Assembly: GCF_030548295.1 (NCBI RefSeq)
Contig: NZ_JAUOSB010000004.1
Location: 177,779 to 241,778 of the forward strand
Source: Wenyingzhuangia sp. 2_MG-2023
Lineage (GTDB): Bacteria; Bacteroidota; Bacteroidia; Flavobacteriales; Flavobacteriaceae
DNA: 64,000 nt
Direction: 5' to 3'
Shown here piece after piece: positions 47,309 through 55,725 of the stretch. The notes under the pieces are model-generated. The model ran no database searches. It was given only the letters and a program-made list of their open reading frames with translations, and was not told the origin of the DNA. Both the position numbers and the translations under genes were made by a program. Each line of letters starts with the position of its first letter. Position 1 is the first letter of the stretch.

Positions 47309-47379
47309 TTACTTCTAAACTGTTTTTCAACTGGAAATTTTATTTCTTATTCAATCAACAAATGTACTATTTATACTTT

Positions 47380-47958
47380 TTATTTATAAAAATTCATCAA
47401 ATCAATATATTCCCATACTTTGCATGGTAACAAATGTTTAACACTCTTTCCATTTTTAATGGCATTTCTTATAAACGTTGATGATATTTCAATAATGGGT
47501 GCTTCTACAACTTTAACTTTTGGGTGATTTACCAAATCATTTTCTTTTTGACTACTCCCTATTCTTGGATACACAAACACTTGGTAGTGTTCTAAAATGA
47601 CTTCGTAATTTTTCCATTTATGAAATGATTTTAAATTGTCTTCCCCCATAATAATGCCAAAATCATAATTCGGAAATTTTTCTGATATATGAACCAATGT
47701 ATCAATGGTATAATTGGGCTGTTTCAATTTGAACTCAATATCTGTAGGGTGAATGTGTTCAAAATCTTCCGTTGCTTTGTACACCATCTCTAATCGATGG
47801 TAATTTTCTAACAAAGTACTTTTTTTCTTATGTGGGTTGTGCGGTGTTACTACCATCCAGATTTCATCCATATCTGTATAATGCAACATATGATTGGCCA
47901 AAATTACGTGCCCCACATGAACAGGATTGAACGTTCCAAAATACAAACCAACTTTCAT
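47380..47958 (-). CDS. nadD: Nicotinate-nucleotide adenylyltransferase NadD
   Basis: 192 residues. It opens GLYFGTFNPVHVGHVILAN, where HVGH is the nucleotidyltransferase T/HxGH site, and has IEISSTFIRNAI, the ISSTxIR motif that closes the ATP site. It makes nicotinate adenine dinucleotide in NAD synthesis. It starts 1 base after the DUF3050 gene. Confidence 0.95.
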   Translation of the reverse strand: MKVGLYFGTFNPVHVGHVILANHMLHYTDMDEIWMVVTPHNPHKKKSTLLENYHRLEMVYKATEDFEHIHPTDIEFKLKQPNYTIDTLVHISEKFPNYDFGIIMGEDNLKSFHKWKNYEVILEHYQVFVYPRIGSSQKENDLVNHPKVKVVEAPIIEISSTFIRNAIKNGKSVKHLLPCKVWEYIDLMNFYK

Positions 47959-47959
47959 A

Positions 47960-48724
47960 CTACACCAATTCTATTTGAATTCCAGACCAAAGTCCTATTC
48001 TTTTTTCAATCGCCTCTTCAGAAACGGCTAGGACCTCAATCCATTTTTGTTCATCATCTCCACACAATTCCTCTATCATTTTTAAAGACAATGGCCCATG
48101 TTCATCACCATCTAGTTCAATGTGTCTTTCTAAATAATACAACAACTTGGTGTAAGCCTTGTTTTGATTTTGTTTTTTAGTTTCCTTAACTATTTCTAAA
48201 AACATTTCAGGAATCACATCTTCTCTTCCAAAGGTAAAAGCAGCTGCAATTTCATGTGTATTTTCTCGCTCAATAATTTCAAAAGTATACGACACAAAAT
48301 CATATACAGACGGAGAAACATTTACTTTTCTCAAAGCTTCTAAGACGGGAATTCCTTGTTGCAACAACGCAATAAAATCTTCTATTTTTTGAGTACTTGC
48401 CCCCACTTCTTTCATGGCTTCTAAGTACATTTCAAAATGACTCATTGGAGTTCCTAACTCATTTACATCGGTTTCTTCTCCGTGTACAATTTCATTGATA
48501 AACCTTGCCGTTACCGCATTTTCTACTGGCAACCAGACTTTAGAAACACAAGTCAATTGAATTTGTAAATTTTTTAACAAAGACATAAAATCCCATACAG
48601 CAAACACATGGCTTTCCATAAACAATTTTACATCATCAATTGTATTCAACTCTTTGTACAAAGAATGCGAATTCAATTTATCAATAGCTGAATGTATCTT
48701 TTGTTGAACAACTTCAATCTTCAT
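47960..48724 (-). CDS. DUF3050 family protein (heme-oxygenase-like fold)
   Basis: 254 residues, all helical. Recognisable DUF3050 blocks are [15 protein letters not shown] (32-50), [11 protein letters not shown] (76-86), [22 protein letters not shown] (about 148-169) and [15 protein letters not shown] (196-210). His39, His81, Glu83, Glu149, Glu154, His157, His201, Asp205 and His209 are candidate metal ligands. The family belongs to the heme-oxygenase/TenA-like superfamily, some of whose members are diiron oxidases; activity here is unknown. It is encoded between gmk and nadD with gaps of 3 and 1 bases, clearly in the same transcript. Confidence 0.8.
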   Translation of the reverse strand: MKIEVVQQKIHSAIDKLNSHSLYKELNTIDDVKLFMESHVFAVWDFMSLLKNLQIQLTCVSKVWLPVENAVTARFINEIVHGEETDVNELGTPMSHFEMYLEAMKEVGASTQKIEDFIALLQQGIPVLEALRKVNVSPSVYDFVSYTFEIIERENTHEIAAAFTFGREDVIPEMFLEIVKETKKQNQNKAYTKLLYYLERHIELDGDEHGPLSLKMIEELCGDDEQKWIEVLAVSEEAIEKRIGLWSGIQIELV

Positions 48725-48727
48725 AAC

Positions 48728-49300
48728 TTATTTCTTCAAAAATTCTGACACCAATTTATAGGCTTCTTGTTTTGCTATATCTAACTCATTATTCACTAAA
48801 ATAGTATCAAACTTTTTAGCAAAATCTAATTCCTGCTCCGCTTTGGCAACACGCATCTTTATTTTTTCTTCAGATTCTGTAGCTCTACCTCGCAATCTTC
48901 GTTCCATTTCTTCAATAGAAGGTGGTTGTACAAAAATTGCTAAAGTTTCTTTAGAAAATTGTTGCTTTATATTTAACCCACCAACCACGTCTATATCAAA
49001 GATTACATGTTTTCCCTCTTCCCAAATCCTATCAATTTCGGACTTTAATGTTCCGTAAAAATTATCTTTATAAACTTCTTCCCATTCCAAAAAAGCTCCT
49101 TCTGTTACTTTTTCTTTAAAATCTTTTGCTGATAAAAAATAATAATCTTTTCCATGTACTTCTCCCACTCTCGGTTCACGAGAAGCTGCAGAAATAGAAA
49201 AATCCAAAGGCAAGTCAGTTTCTGACAACAAATGCCTAACTATAGTCGTTTTTCCAGAACCCGATGGGGCAGAAAATACAATTAACTTTCCTGAGGCCAT
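48728..49300 (-). CDS. gmk: Guanylate kinase
   Basis: 190 residues. The P-loop is FSAPSGSGKTTIVRHLL; the GMP-binding region has SAASREPRVGEVHGKDYYFL and GAFLEWEEVYKDNFYGT. It phosphorylates GMP to GDP. It lies 1 base after yicC, an arrangement conserved in many bacteria. Confidence 0.97.
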   Translation of the reverse strand: MASGKLIVFSAPSGSGKTTIVRHLLSETDLPLDFSISAASREPRVGEVHGKDYYFLSAKDFKEKVTEGAFLEWEEVYKDNFYGTLKSEIDRIWEEGKHVIFDIDVVGGLNIKQQFSKETLAIFVQPPSIEEMERRLRGRATESEEKIKMRVAKAEQELDFAKKFDTILVNNELDIAKQEAYKLVSEFLKK

Positions 49301-49301
49301 T

Positions 49302-50159
49302 TTACAATACGTTTAAAATTTGTTCTTTTATTTTTTCTAGTTCATTTTTCATCTGAACCACTACTTGCTGCATAGGTGCATAATTAGATTTTGATCCTGT
49401 GGTATTGATTTCTCTACCAATTTCTTGAACAATAAATCCTAATTTTTTACCATCAGAAACCTCACTATTCAATTCTTTCAAGAAATATTCTAAGTGATTT
49501 GCCAAACGAACTTTTTCTTCGTTGATGTCTAATTTTTCTAGATAATAAATCAATTCTTGTTCAAATCTATTTTCATCTACGGTAACTTGTAAATCATCAA
49601 TAGCTTTGCGCAATTTTTCTTTTACTGCAATCATTCTATCGTCATCGTGTTGATTGACTTCAATTGCCAAATTCTGAATATTCTGAATACGCTCTCTAAA
49701 ATCTACTTCTAGTGATTCTGCTTCGTCTTTTCTAAACTTTACCAATGCTGCAATAGCTTCATCAACTCCTCCTTCTATCAAAGCCCATTCTGTTGGATCT
49801 AATTCCTCACGCTCCGTTTTTAAAGCATCTGGCAGTCTCATTGCCATGTCTAAGAATTCAACATCGGATCCTGTTGCAATTTCTTTTAGCTGATTCATGT
49901 ATCCCGAAACAACGTTCACATTCACTTTAGTTTGTGATATTTCGGAAGTCATTTCTACATAAATAGAAAAATCTACCTTTCCTCTAACCACACTCTTTGC
50001 TATGGTTTTACGTACATTGATTTCTTTTTCTTTGTAGTATTGAGGTATGCGAACATTTAAATCTAACAATTTACTGTTTAAAGATTTAATTTCGATGGTT
50101 ACTTTTTTGGTAGGCAATTGTACAATTGCTTTCCCGTATCCTGTCATTGACTGTATCAT
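49302..50159 (-). CDS. yicC: YicC family endoribonuclease
   Basis: 285 residues, the usual length. It starts SMTGYGKAI and has VTIEIKSLNSKLLDLNVR, then a helical middle and a C-terminal KKLGFIVQEIGREINTTGSKS segment, all hallmarks of the YicC/YloC family. The family includes RNases acting on small RNAs. It is the first gene of the yicC-gmk-DUF3050-nadD run; no clear TAnnTTTG was found just upstream. Confidence 0.9.
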   Translation of the reverse strand: MIQSMTGYGKAIVQLPTKKVTIEIKSLNSKLLDLNVRIPQYYKEKEINVRKTIAKSVVRGKVDFSIYVEMTSEISQTKVNVNVVSGYMNQLKEIATGSDVEFLDMAMRLPDALKTEREELDPTEWALIEGGVDEAIAALVKFRKDEAESLEVDFRERIQNIQNLAIEVNQHDDDRMIAVKEKLRKAIDDLQVTVDENRFEQELIYYLEKLDINEEKVRLANHLEYFLKELNSEVSDGKKLGFIVQEIGREINTTGSKSNYAPMQQVVVQMKNELEKIKEQILNVL

Positions 50160-50215
50160 GAATCCAAAAAATTTGGCTGTAAAAATACGGATTTTACATG
50201 GGATAGGCTTCCGAA

Positions 50216-51124
50216 CTACACAGTAACTTTGCTCTTAGTTTCGTTAGGCCTTAAGGTGACTAAATAAACACCTAGAAAAATAAGAAGTGTGCAGCTTATT
50301 TTCATCCAAGACAACTCATCCGTTCCTAACAACAATGCAAACAAACTGGCAACAACAGGCTGCACATAAATAAAGGCACTTACTGTAGTTGGCTTTAAAT
50401 GTTTCAACCCATAAAGATTGAATAAAAAGTTAAAATATGTAGCAAAAACAACCACGTAAGCAATTGCCCAATAAATATTTAAAGGAATTTTATCCCACTG
50501 AATTTCTATGACTTCATGAAACACCATAGGAGTCATAAAAATGACACCAAACGTATACAACCATTTTACAAAGACCAAAGGATGGTATTTGTCTACCATT
50601 TTTTTGGCTAAAATTAAATACAACGAATAACTTGCTGCATTTACAAACACTAACATATTACCCAAAGGAATGTTGGCTGCATTTGTAGAATTTTGTTTTC
50701 CAGCAGTTGTTAAAAAATAAGCCCCTAACAAACCAATAAATATTCCCAATGCACGTTTCCAATGTAATTTTTCTTTGAGTAAAAAAAGAGAAAAAATCAA
50801 AACCATGATAGGAGATATAACCATGATGACAGCTCCATTTATGGGAGTTGTTAAACTCAAACCCTTATAAAAAGCCATGACATTCAACACCATTCCAAAA
50901 AATGACAGCATAATTATGTATGGAAAATCTTTTTTTTCTAATTTAGGAGACTTCATTACCCAACTCGTAATCCAAAACAGAACGCAAGCACAAGCAATAC
51001 GTATCCAAACCAATGAAAAAGGTGTCAAATAAGCAGGCATTATTTCTTTGGCAACAGAATACGTTATTCCATAAAAAACAGAAGTACTTGCTACAGCCAT
51101 TAAAGCCAAGTTTCTTTTTGTCAT
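50216..51124 (-). CDS. EamA/DMT family transporter
   Basis: 302 residues with ten predicted membrane helices arranged as two EamA repeats (about 6-140 and 155-295). The second repeat has the YGLKHLKPTTVSAFIYVQPV segment typical of RhaT/YdcZ-type metabolite exporters. The substrate is not known. Start at the ATG at 51124; a TTG seven codons upstream would add a non-hydrophobic head. It is on the minus strand, upstream of yicC with 56 bases between, possibly in the same transcript. Confidence 0.85.
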   Translation of the reverse strand: MTKRNLALMAVASTSVFYGITYSVAKEIMPAYLTPFSLVWIRIACACVLFWITSWVMKSPKLEKKDFPYIIMLSFFGMVLNVMAFYKGLSLTTPINGAVIMVISPIMVLIFSLFLLKEKLHWKRALGIFIGLLGAYFLTTAGKQNSTNAANIPLGNMLVFVNAASYSLYLILAKKMVDKYHPLVFVKWLYTFGVIFMTPMVFHEVIEIQWDKIPLNIYWAIAYVVVFATYFNFLFNLYGLKHLKPTTVSAFIYVQPVVASLFALLLGTDELSWMKISCTLLIFLGVYLVTLRPNETKSKVTV

Positions 51125-51163
51125 TTCTATTAGATTTAAATGCAAATATCTATTTTAGCTACC

Positions 51164-51796
51164 ATGAAAAAAACTAAATGCTTTTATATTTTCGGAATTT
51201 TCATACTCCTATTTACTTCTTGTAAATCAACCTCTTATATTCAATCAGAAAAGAACAGAAAAATTGTAGCTACTGCTAAAGAATACAAAGGGACTCGATA
51301 CAAACTAGGAGGTATTACTAAAAGGGGAATGGATTGCTCTGGATTGGTATACACGTCGTTTTTAGAAAACAACATCAAACTACCAAGAATCTCTAGAGAA
51401 CAAGCTAAAATAGGTAAAACCATTGCTCTTAACCAAACTGTTCCAGGAGATTTGGTCTTTTTTAAAACGTTAAATTCTAAAAACATCAATCATGTTGGAA
51501 TTGTCATAAAAAATGATTCCCAAAACATTCAGTTTATTCACGCTGCTTTTGAAGGAGTGATCGTTTCATCAACCCAAGAACGATATTGGCATAAAAACTA
51601 CATTCAAGCACAACGAATCATCAACCCTAAGGCAAATAACAATCAGACAGTAACTACTCAGTATTATACCGTAAAATCTGGAGATACTCTCTACAAAATT
51701 TCTAAAACCTATCACACTTCAGTAAAAGCTATTAAGGAAGCAAACAAGCTGTCTTCTGATAAAATTAACATCGGAATGGTTTTAAAAATCATCTAA
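51164..51796 (+). CDS. NlpC/P60 lipoprotein with C-terminal LysM
   Basis: 210 residues. The lipoprotein signal ends LLFTSC. The NlpC/P60 domain (about 35-150) has the catalytic Cys in MDCSGLVYTSFL, a His in NHVGIV and another in IHAAFEGV. A LysM module (about 165-209) with YTVKSGDTLYKISKTYHTS follows. It would cut D-Glu-DAP bonds of peptidoglycan while held to the outer membrane. I start it at the ATG at 51164, which yields a proper lipoprotein signal; one eight codons earlier gives a longer head. It leads a plus-strand run through GT9. Confidence 0.9.
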   Translation: MKKTKCFYIFGIFILLFTSCKSTSYIQSEKNRKIVATAKEYKGTRYKLGGITKRGMDCSGLVYTSFLENNIKLPRISREQAKIGKTIALNQTVPGDLVFFKTLNSKNINHVGIVIKNDSQNIQFIHAAFEGVIVSSTQERYWHKNYIQAQRIINPKANNNQTVTTQYYTVKSGDTLYKISKTYHTSVKAIKEANKLSSDKINIGMVLKII

Positions 51797-51835
51797 AAGA
51801 GCTCTTCCATTTCCTTTCACATCAACTCTATTTCT

Positions 51836-52864
51836 ATGGAACCAAAACATATTTTAGTCATTCGTTTATCTGCCATGGGAGATGTAGCTATGACCATTCC
51901 TGTTCTAAAAACTCTGACAAAGCAACATTCAAACCTTAAAATTACCGTTGTTTCTAAAGCTTTTTTACAACCTCTTTTTGAGGACATCGACAATCTTAAT
52001 TTTTACGCTGCCGATGTTAACGGAAAACACAAAGGAATTAAAGGTATTTACAAATTATACCAAGAGCTGACCTTGTTTAAAATAGATGCTGTTGCGGATT
52101 TACACAACGTTTTACGTTCTAAAATTTTAAGAAGTTTTTTTAAATTAAACGGAACCCCAATCGCATGTATCAACAAAGGAAGAACGGAGAAAAAAGCTTT
52201 GACTGCTTTAAAAAACAAACTTTTTAAACCTTTAAAAACCACACATCAACGTTATGCAGATGTTTTTGAACCTTTGGGATTTACACTGAATTTATCAAAA
52301 CCTGCTTTTAAAGACAAACAACCTTTATTAGAGGAGTTGAAACCCATTTTCAATTATCAAGAACATGACAAAATGATTGGAATTGCTCCTTTTTCTGCAC
52401 ATCAAGGAAAAAACTATCCTTTGGAACTGATGGAAAAAGTGATTGAAGAATTGAGCAAACACGCTAAAATTTTATTGTTTGGTGGTGGACAAAAAGAAAT
52501 TTCCGTTCTAACAGAACTGACCAAAAAATACAACAACACCTATTGCGTAGCGGGAAAAACAAAGCTAAAAGCAGAGTTGAATCTTATAAGCAACCTAAAC
52601 GCTATGATTAGTATGGATAGCGGAAACGGACATTTTTCGGCTATGTATGGAGTTCCAACCATTACTATCTGGGGAGCTACGCATCCATTTGCAGGATTCG
52701 CTCCTTTTAACCAAACCGAAAATTGCATTTGTGCAGACAGAAATCAATATCCCCTGCTACCCACTTCCGTATATGGCAACAAAATAATTCCTGGCTATGA
52801 GAAAGTTATGGAAACCATTACTCCTAACACCATCATAAACAAAGTGTTATCAACAATTAAATAG
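51836..52864 (+). CDS. Glycosyltransferase family 9 (heptosyltransferase-like)
   Basis: 342 residues, GT-B fold. It starts HILVIRLSAMGDVAMTIPVL (the heptosyltransferase N-terminal block), and the C-terminal half has SMDSGNGHFSAMYGVPTITI with WGATHPFAGFAP. This type adds heptose or another sugar to the lipopolysaccharide core. The specific sugar is not known. It follows the NlpC/P60 gene by 39 bases. Confidence 0.85.
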   Translation: MEPKHILVIRLSAMGDVAMTIPVLKTLTKQHSNLKITVVSKAFLQPLFEDIDNLNFYAADVNGKHKGIKGIYKLYQELTLFKIDAVADLHNVLRSKILRSFFKLNGTPIACINKGRTEKKALTALKNKLFKPLKTTHQRYADVFEPLGFTLNLSKPAFKDKQPLLEELKPIFNYQEHDKMIGIAPFSAHQGKNYPLELMEKVIEELSKHAKILLFGGGQKEISVLTELTKKYNNTYCVAGKTKLKAELNLISNLNAMISMDSGNGHFSAMYGVPTITIWGATHPFAGFAPFNQTENCICADRNQYPLLPTSVYGNKIIPGYEKVMETITPNTIINKVLSTIK

Positions 52865-52915
52865 ATTTGTTAATAAAGTTTAATTCGATTCCATTCTTAT
52901 ATTAAGACAAATCTT

Positions 52916-52923
52916 TAATTTTG
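52916..52923 (+). promoter_or_regulatory. Candidate promoter -7 element for the DUF3127 gene
   Basis: TAATTTTG matches TAnnTTTG 16 bases before the ATG at 52939. A wide inverted repeat (AGATTTGT and ACAAATCT, 52863-52870 and 52907-52914) flanks the upstream region. Confidence 0.4.
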
Positions 52924-52938
52924 ATTTTCAATAAATAA

Positions 52939-53310
52939 ATGAAGAGCATGCAAGTATCAGGAAAAATTAAATTAATAAACGACACGCAAACTTTTGGGGC
53001 TAGCGGATTTAGAAAAAGAGAATTGGTAGTTACTACGGATGAACAATACCCTCAAATGTTGTTGATAGAGTTTGTACAAGACAAAGTAGATTTATTAGAC
53101 AATTATAAAGTTGGACAAGACGTTACCGTGTCTATCAATTTAAGAGGTAGAGAATGGATCAACCCTGAAGGAGTTGCTAAATATTTCAACTCTATTACTG
53201 GTTGGAGAATAGAAGCAAGCGCTGCAGCTGCACCACAAGCAGAAGCACCAGCATCTTTTGAAACTACTTCTATAGCACAAAATGAAGAACCAGATGATTT
53301 ACCGTTCTAA
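52939..53310 (+). CDS. DUF3127 domain protein (small OB-like)
   Basis: 123 residues. The domain (about 4-93) includes VSGKIKLINDTQTFGASGFR, KRELVVTT and VSINLRGREWINPEGVAKYFN. The tail is Ala/Pro-rich and acidic, ending EEPDDLPF, much like the acidic tip of single-stranded DNA-binding proteins (SSB). The fold resembles an OB fold, so nucleic-acid binding is an inference. An ATG three codons further in is an alternative start. It is closed by a terminator before aat. Confidence 0.75.
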   Translation: MKSMQVSGKIKLINDTQTFGASGFRKRELVVTTDEQYPQMLLIEFVQDKVDLLDNYKVGQDVTVSINLRGREWINPEGVAKYFNSITGWRIEASAAAAPQAEAPASFETTSIAQNEEPDDLPF

Positions 53311-53337
53311 ACAAAACGGATTTCACTAAATAATTTC

Positions 53338-53371
53338 AACGCTTTCAACAAAAATTGAAAGCGTTTTTTAT
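53338..53371 (+). terminator. Intrinsic terminator of the DUF3127 gene
   Basis: Arms AACGCTTTCAA (53338-53348) and TTGAAAGCGTT (53355-53365) are followed by a T run. It lies 15 bases before the aat ATG. Confidence 0.9.
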
Positions 53372-53380
53372 TTTTACAAT

Positions 53381-54028
53381 ATGTATTTACTCCATCAAAA
53401 CTCTTTAGAATTTCCAGACCCAACCTTGGCCAACAAGGATGACATTCTTGCTATTGGCGGAGATTTATCTACCAAAAGATTGATGAACGCTTACACCAAC
53501 GGAATTTTTCCATGGTACAATGAAAACGAACCAATTATTTGGTACAGTCCAGCCTGGAGAATGGTGCTAAATCCTAAAGAATACAAACCCTCTAAAAGTC
53601 TAAAACAAACTCTTAAAAAAGACATTTTTAAAGTTACTTTCAATCAGAGTTTTAAAGAGGTTATTGCCCATTGTAAAAATATTGAACGAAATGACGGATT
53701 GGGAACTTGGATTACCGATGACATGCAAAATGCTTATATAAAATTGCATGAATTAGGAATTGCAAGATCTGTAGAAGTATGGAAAGACAACCATTTGGTA
53801 GGTGGTTTGTATGGAATTGACTTAGGGATGGGACATGTTTTTTGCGGAGAAAGTATGTTTAGCAAAGTAAGCAATGCTTCTAAAGTTGCTTTTGCTTGGC
53901 TAAATACTTATTTGGCCAAAAACAACTATCAGCTATTAGATTGCCAAGTTTACAACGAACATTTAGAAAGTTTGGGAGCTTATGAAATTCCTAGACAGGA
54001 ATTTTTGCATATTTTGCAAAAAAATTAG
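53381..54028 (+). CDS. aat: Leucyl/phenylalanyl-tRNA--protein transferase Aat
   Basis: 215 residues. It contains FPDPTLANKDDILAIGGDLS, GIFPWYNENEPIIWYSP, GTWITDDMQNAY, HELGIARSVEVW and GMGHVFCGESMFSK, the full set of Aat blocks. It attaches Leu or Phe to N-terminal Arg/Lys of proteins, marking them for ClpS-ClpAP (the N-end rule). A short promoter or read-through must drive it, as a terminator stands just before. Followed after 16 bases by the radical SAM gene. Confidence 0.95.
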   Translation: MYLLHQNSLEFPDPTLANKDDILAIGGDLSTKRLMNAYTNGIFPWYNENEPIIWYSPAWRMVLNPKEYKPSKSLKQTLKKDIFKVTFNQSFKEVIAHCKNIERNDGLGTWITDDMQNAYIKLHELGIARSVEVWKDNHLVGGLYGIDLGMGHVFCGESMFSKVSNASKVAFAWLNTYLAKNNYQLLDCQVYNEHLESLGAYEIPRQEFLHILQKN

Positions 54029-54044
54029 ATTAGCTTCGCATCCT

Positions 54045-55049
54045 ATGAACTACTACAAGCTACTTAAAATTAATAATTTTATTAAAAACCCAAGATTAAA
54101 ATTTTTGGGATTGCTCGTATTTCATCTCTTAAAAAAAAGATATATTTCTGTACAATTTGATCCTGTAAACGCATGCAACTTACGTTGTAAAATGTGTTAT
54201 TTTACAGACAAAGATTATGTAAAAACGCTCAAAGGAATTTTTCCTAAAGAAGATTTACCTTTGTTTTCTAAAGCGCTGTTCAACAGAGCGGCCAAACTTC
54301 AGGTAGGTTGTGGTACAGAACCATCTTTGTATAAAAATTTAGACACTATTTTTGAACTAGCTCACAAAGCAAAAGTGCCCTACATTTCTATGACCACAAA
54401 TGCCAATCTACTTGAAAAAAATCAACTTGAAAAATGGGTAAAATTAGGACTTAACGAAATAACAGTTTCTCTACACGGTGTCTACAAAGAGAGTTACGAA
54501 TCTTTTATGGCCAAAGGAAATTTTGATCGTTTTATGCTTTCCTTAACATACATTACTGAAGTCAAAAAAAAATATCCTGATTTCAAACTAAGAATTAATT
54601 ATACGTTTAATGAAGACAATTTTTTAGAGCTTAAAGATTTTTGGAAAATTTTTGGGGAAATTGATATTGATTATTTGCAAATAAGACCTATCGATAAAAT
54701 TGGTGAAACAGAATACAACAACTTTTCTCTAGACAAAATACTGCCTATTTACGATGAAGTTTATAACATTATCAACCAAAATGCTATTCAAAACAACACC
54801 GTTTTAATTGCTCCAAAACCAAAAAGATTAGAGCATCAAGAATCTATGAATAGTGTCATTCAGCCATTTACCTATTGCTACGTTTCTCCCACTTCTTTTT
54901 GGAACAATAATTTTGATTGGAAAACCGAAACTTACGATCAATACGCAAAAAAATCTCAATTGAGTCTTCAACTTTTGAAATTGATTTTCGCTAAAAAATC
55001 AACCATTGCTGCTTTGCAAAACAAAACCTTAAACTACGACATCAATTAA
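54045..55049 (+). CDS. Radical SAM protein
   Basis: 334 residues. The cluster motif CNLRCKMC (CxxxCxxC; Cys44, 48 and 51) is followed by the partial TIM barrel with VGCGTEPSLYKNLDTIFELA (the GxxE-like region) and ITVSLHGVYKESYESF. No extra Cys-rich SPASM domain is seen at the C-terminus, so a single 4Fe-4S cluster is expected. The product is unknown; neighbours are a protein-tagging enzyme and a pyrophosphohydrolase. I start at the ATG at 54045 rather than one inside aat, as the extra head has no conserved feature. Confidence 0.85.
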   Translation: MNYYKLLKINNFIKNPRLKFLGLLVFHLLKKRYISVQFDPVNACNLRCKMCYFTDKDYVKTLKGIFPKEDLPLFSKALFNRAAKLQVGCGTEPSLYKNLDTIFELAHKAKVPYISMTTNANLLEKNQLEKWVKLGLNEITVSLHGVYKESYESFMAKGNFDRFMLSLTYITEVKKKYPDFKLRINYTFNEDNFLELKDFWKIFGEIDIDYLQIRPIDKIGETEYNNFSLDKILPIYDEVYNIINQNAIQNNTVLIAPKPKRLEHQESMNSVIQPFTYCYVSPTSFWNNNFDWKTETYDQYAKKSQLSLQLLKLIFAKKSTIAALQNKTLNYDIN

Positions 55050-55085
55050 ACCTTGGCTTAGAAATATATTTTCAAACCAAACTCT

Positions 55086-55093
55086 TATCTTTG
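55086..55093 (+). promoter_or_regulatory. Candidate promoter -7 element for the mazG-like/aroA unit
   Basis: TATCTTTG matches TAnnTTTG 43 bases before the ATG at 55137. A small hairpin (AAACC and GGTTT, 55105-55119) lies in the presumed leader. Confidence 0.45.
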
Positions 55094-55136
55094 AGCCGTT
55101 TTAAACCGCTAAGGTTTCATTTCAAAATATATCAAT

Positions 55137-55463
55137 ATGGATATTAAAAACGCTCAACTTGATGTTGACAATTGGATTAAAGAGCATGGTGTTCGTTATT
55201 TTAACGAGCTGACAAACATGGCTCAACTAACAGAAGAAGTTGGAGAAGTTGCCAGAATTATAGCTCGCAGATATGGGGAACAGTCCGAAAAAGAAAGTGA
55301 TAAAAACAAAGATTTAGGTGAAGAACTTTCCGACGTTTTGTTTGTGGTTTTATGTCTTGCTAACCAAACAGGAGTAGATTTACAAGCTGCTTTTGATGCC
55401 AAACTAGACTTAAAAACCAAAAGAGATCACGATCGTCATCACAACAATCAAAAATTAAAATAA
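55137..55463 (+). CDS. MazG-like nucleotide pyrophosphohydrolase
   Basis: 108 residues, single MazG domain. The metal-binding pattern is split over two helices: LTEEVGEVARII and GEELSDVLFVVLCLA, with the EExxE and ExxD groups. It would cut a nucleoside triphosphate to the monophosphate and PPi, as in housecleaning enzymes. The stop overlaps the start of the next gene by 1 base. Confidence 0.88.
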   Translation: MDIKNAQLDVDNWIKEHGVRYFNELTNMAQLTEEVGEVARIIARRYGEQSEKESDKNKDLGEELSDVLFVVLCLANQTGVDLQAAFDAKLDLKTKRDHDRHHNNQKLK

Positions 55464-55723
55464 TGGTCAATCAAAAAATAAAAAAAGTAGCTGATACTCC
55501 TATTTGGAAATTAGCAATTCGCTTTATGTTTTCTTTTGCATTTATTCTAATCATTGTTTTTACAGCCGCAGAATTATTTAAAAACGGAAACTTGAATGCT
55601 ATTTCTGAAAGTTTTGAAGACGGAAGTTGGATTCAGTTTGTATTGATTAGAATTACAGTAATTATAGGATATGGTTTTGTAATGGCTTTTTTGACCAAAA
55701 GCAAAGCTAAAAACAAAATATAA
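55463..55723 (+). CDS. Small two-helix membrane protein
   Basis: 86 residues with two hydrophobic helices (about 16-37 and 57-78) joined by a loop with NGNLNAISESFEDGSW. No family motif is recognised. It is linked to the MazG-like gene (1-base overlap) and to aroA (2 bases apart), an order that recurs in flavobacteria as far as I know. Function unknown. Confidence 0.7.
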   Translation: MVNQKIKKVADTPIWKLAIRFMFSFAFILIIVFTAAELFKNGNLNAISESFEDGSWIQFVLIRITVIIGYGFVMAFLTKSKAKNKI

Positions 55724-55725
55724 CA

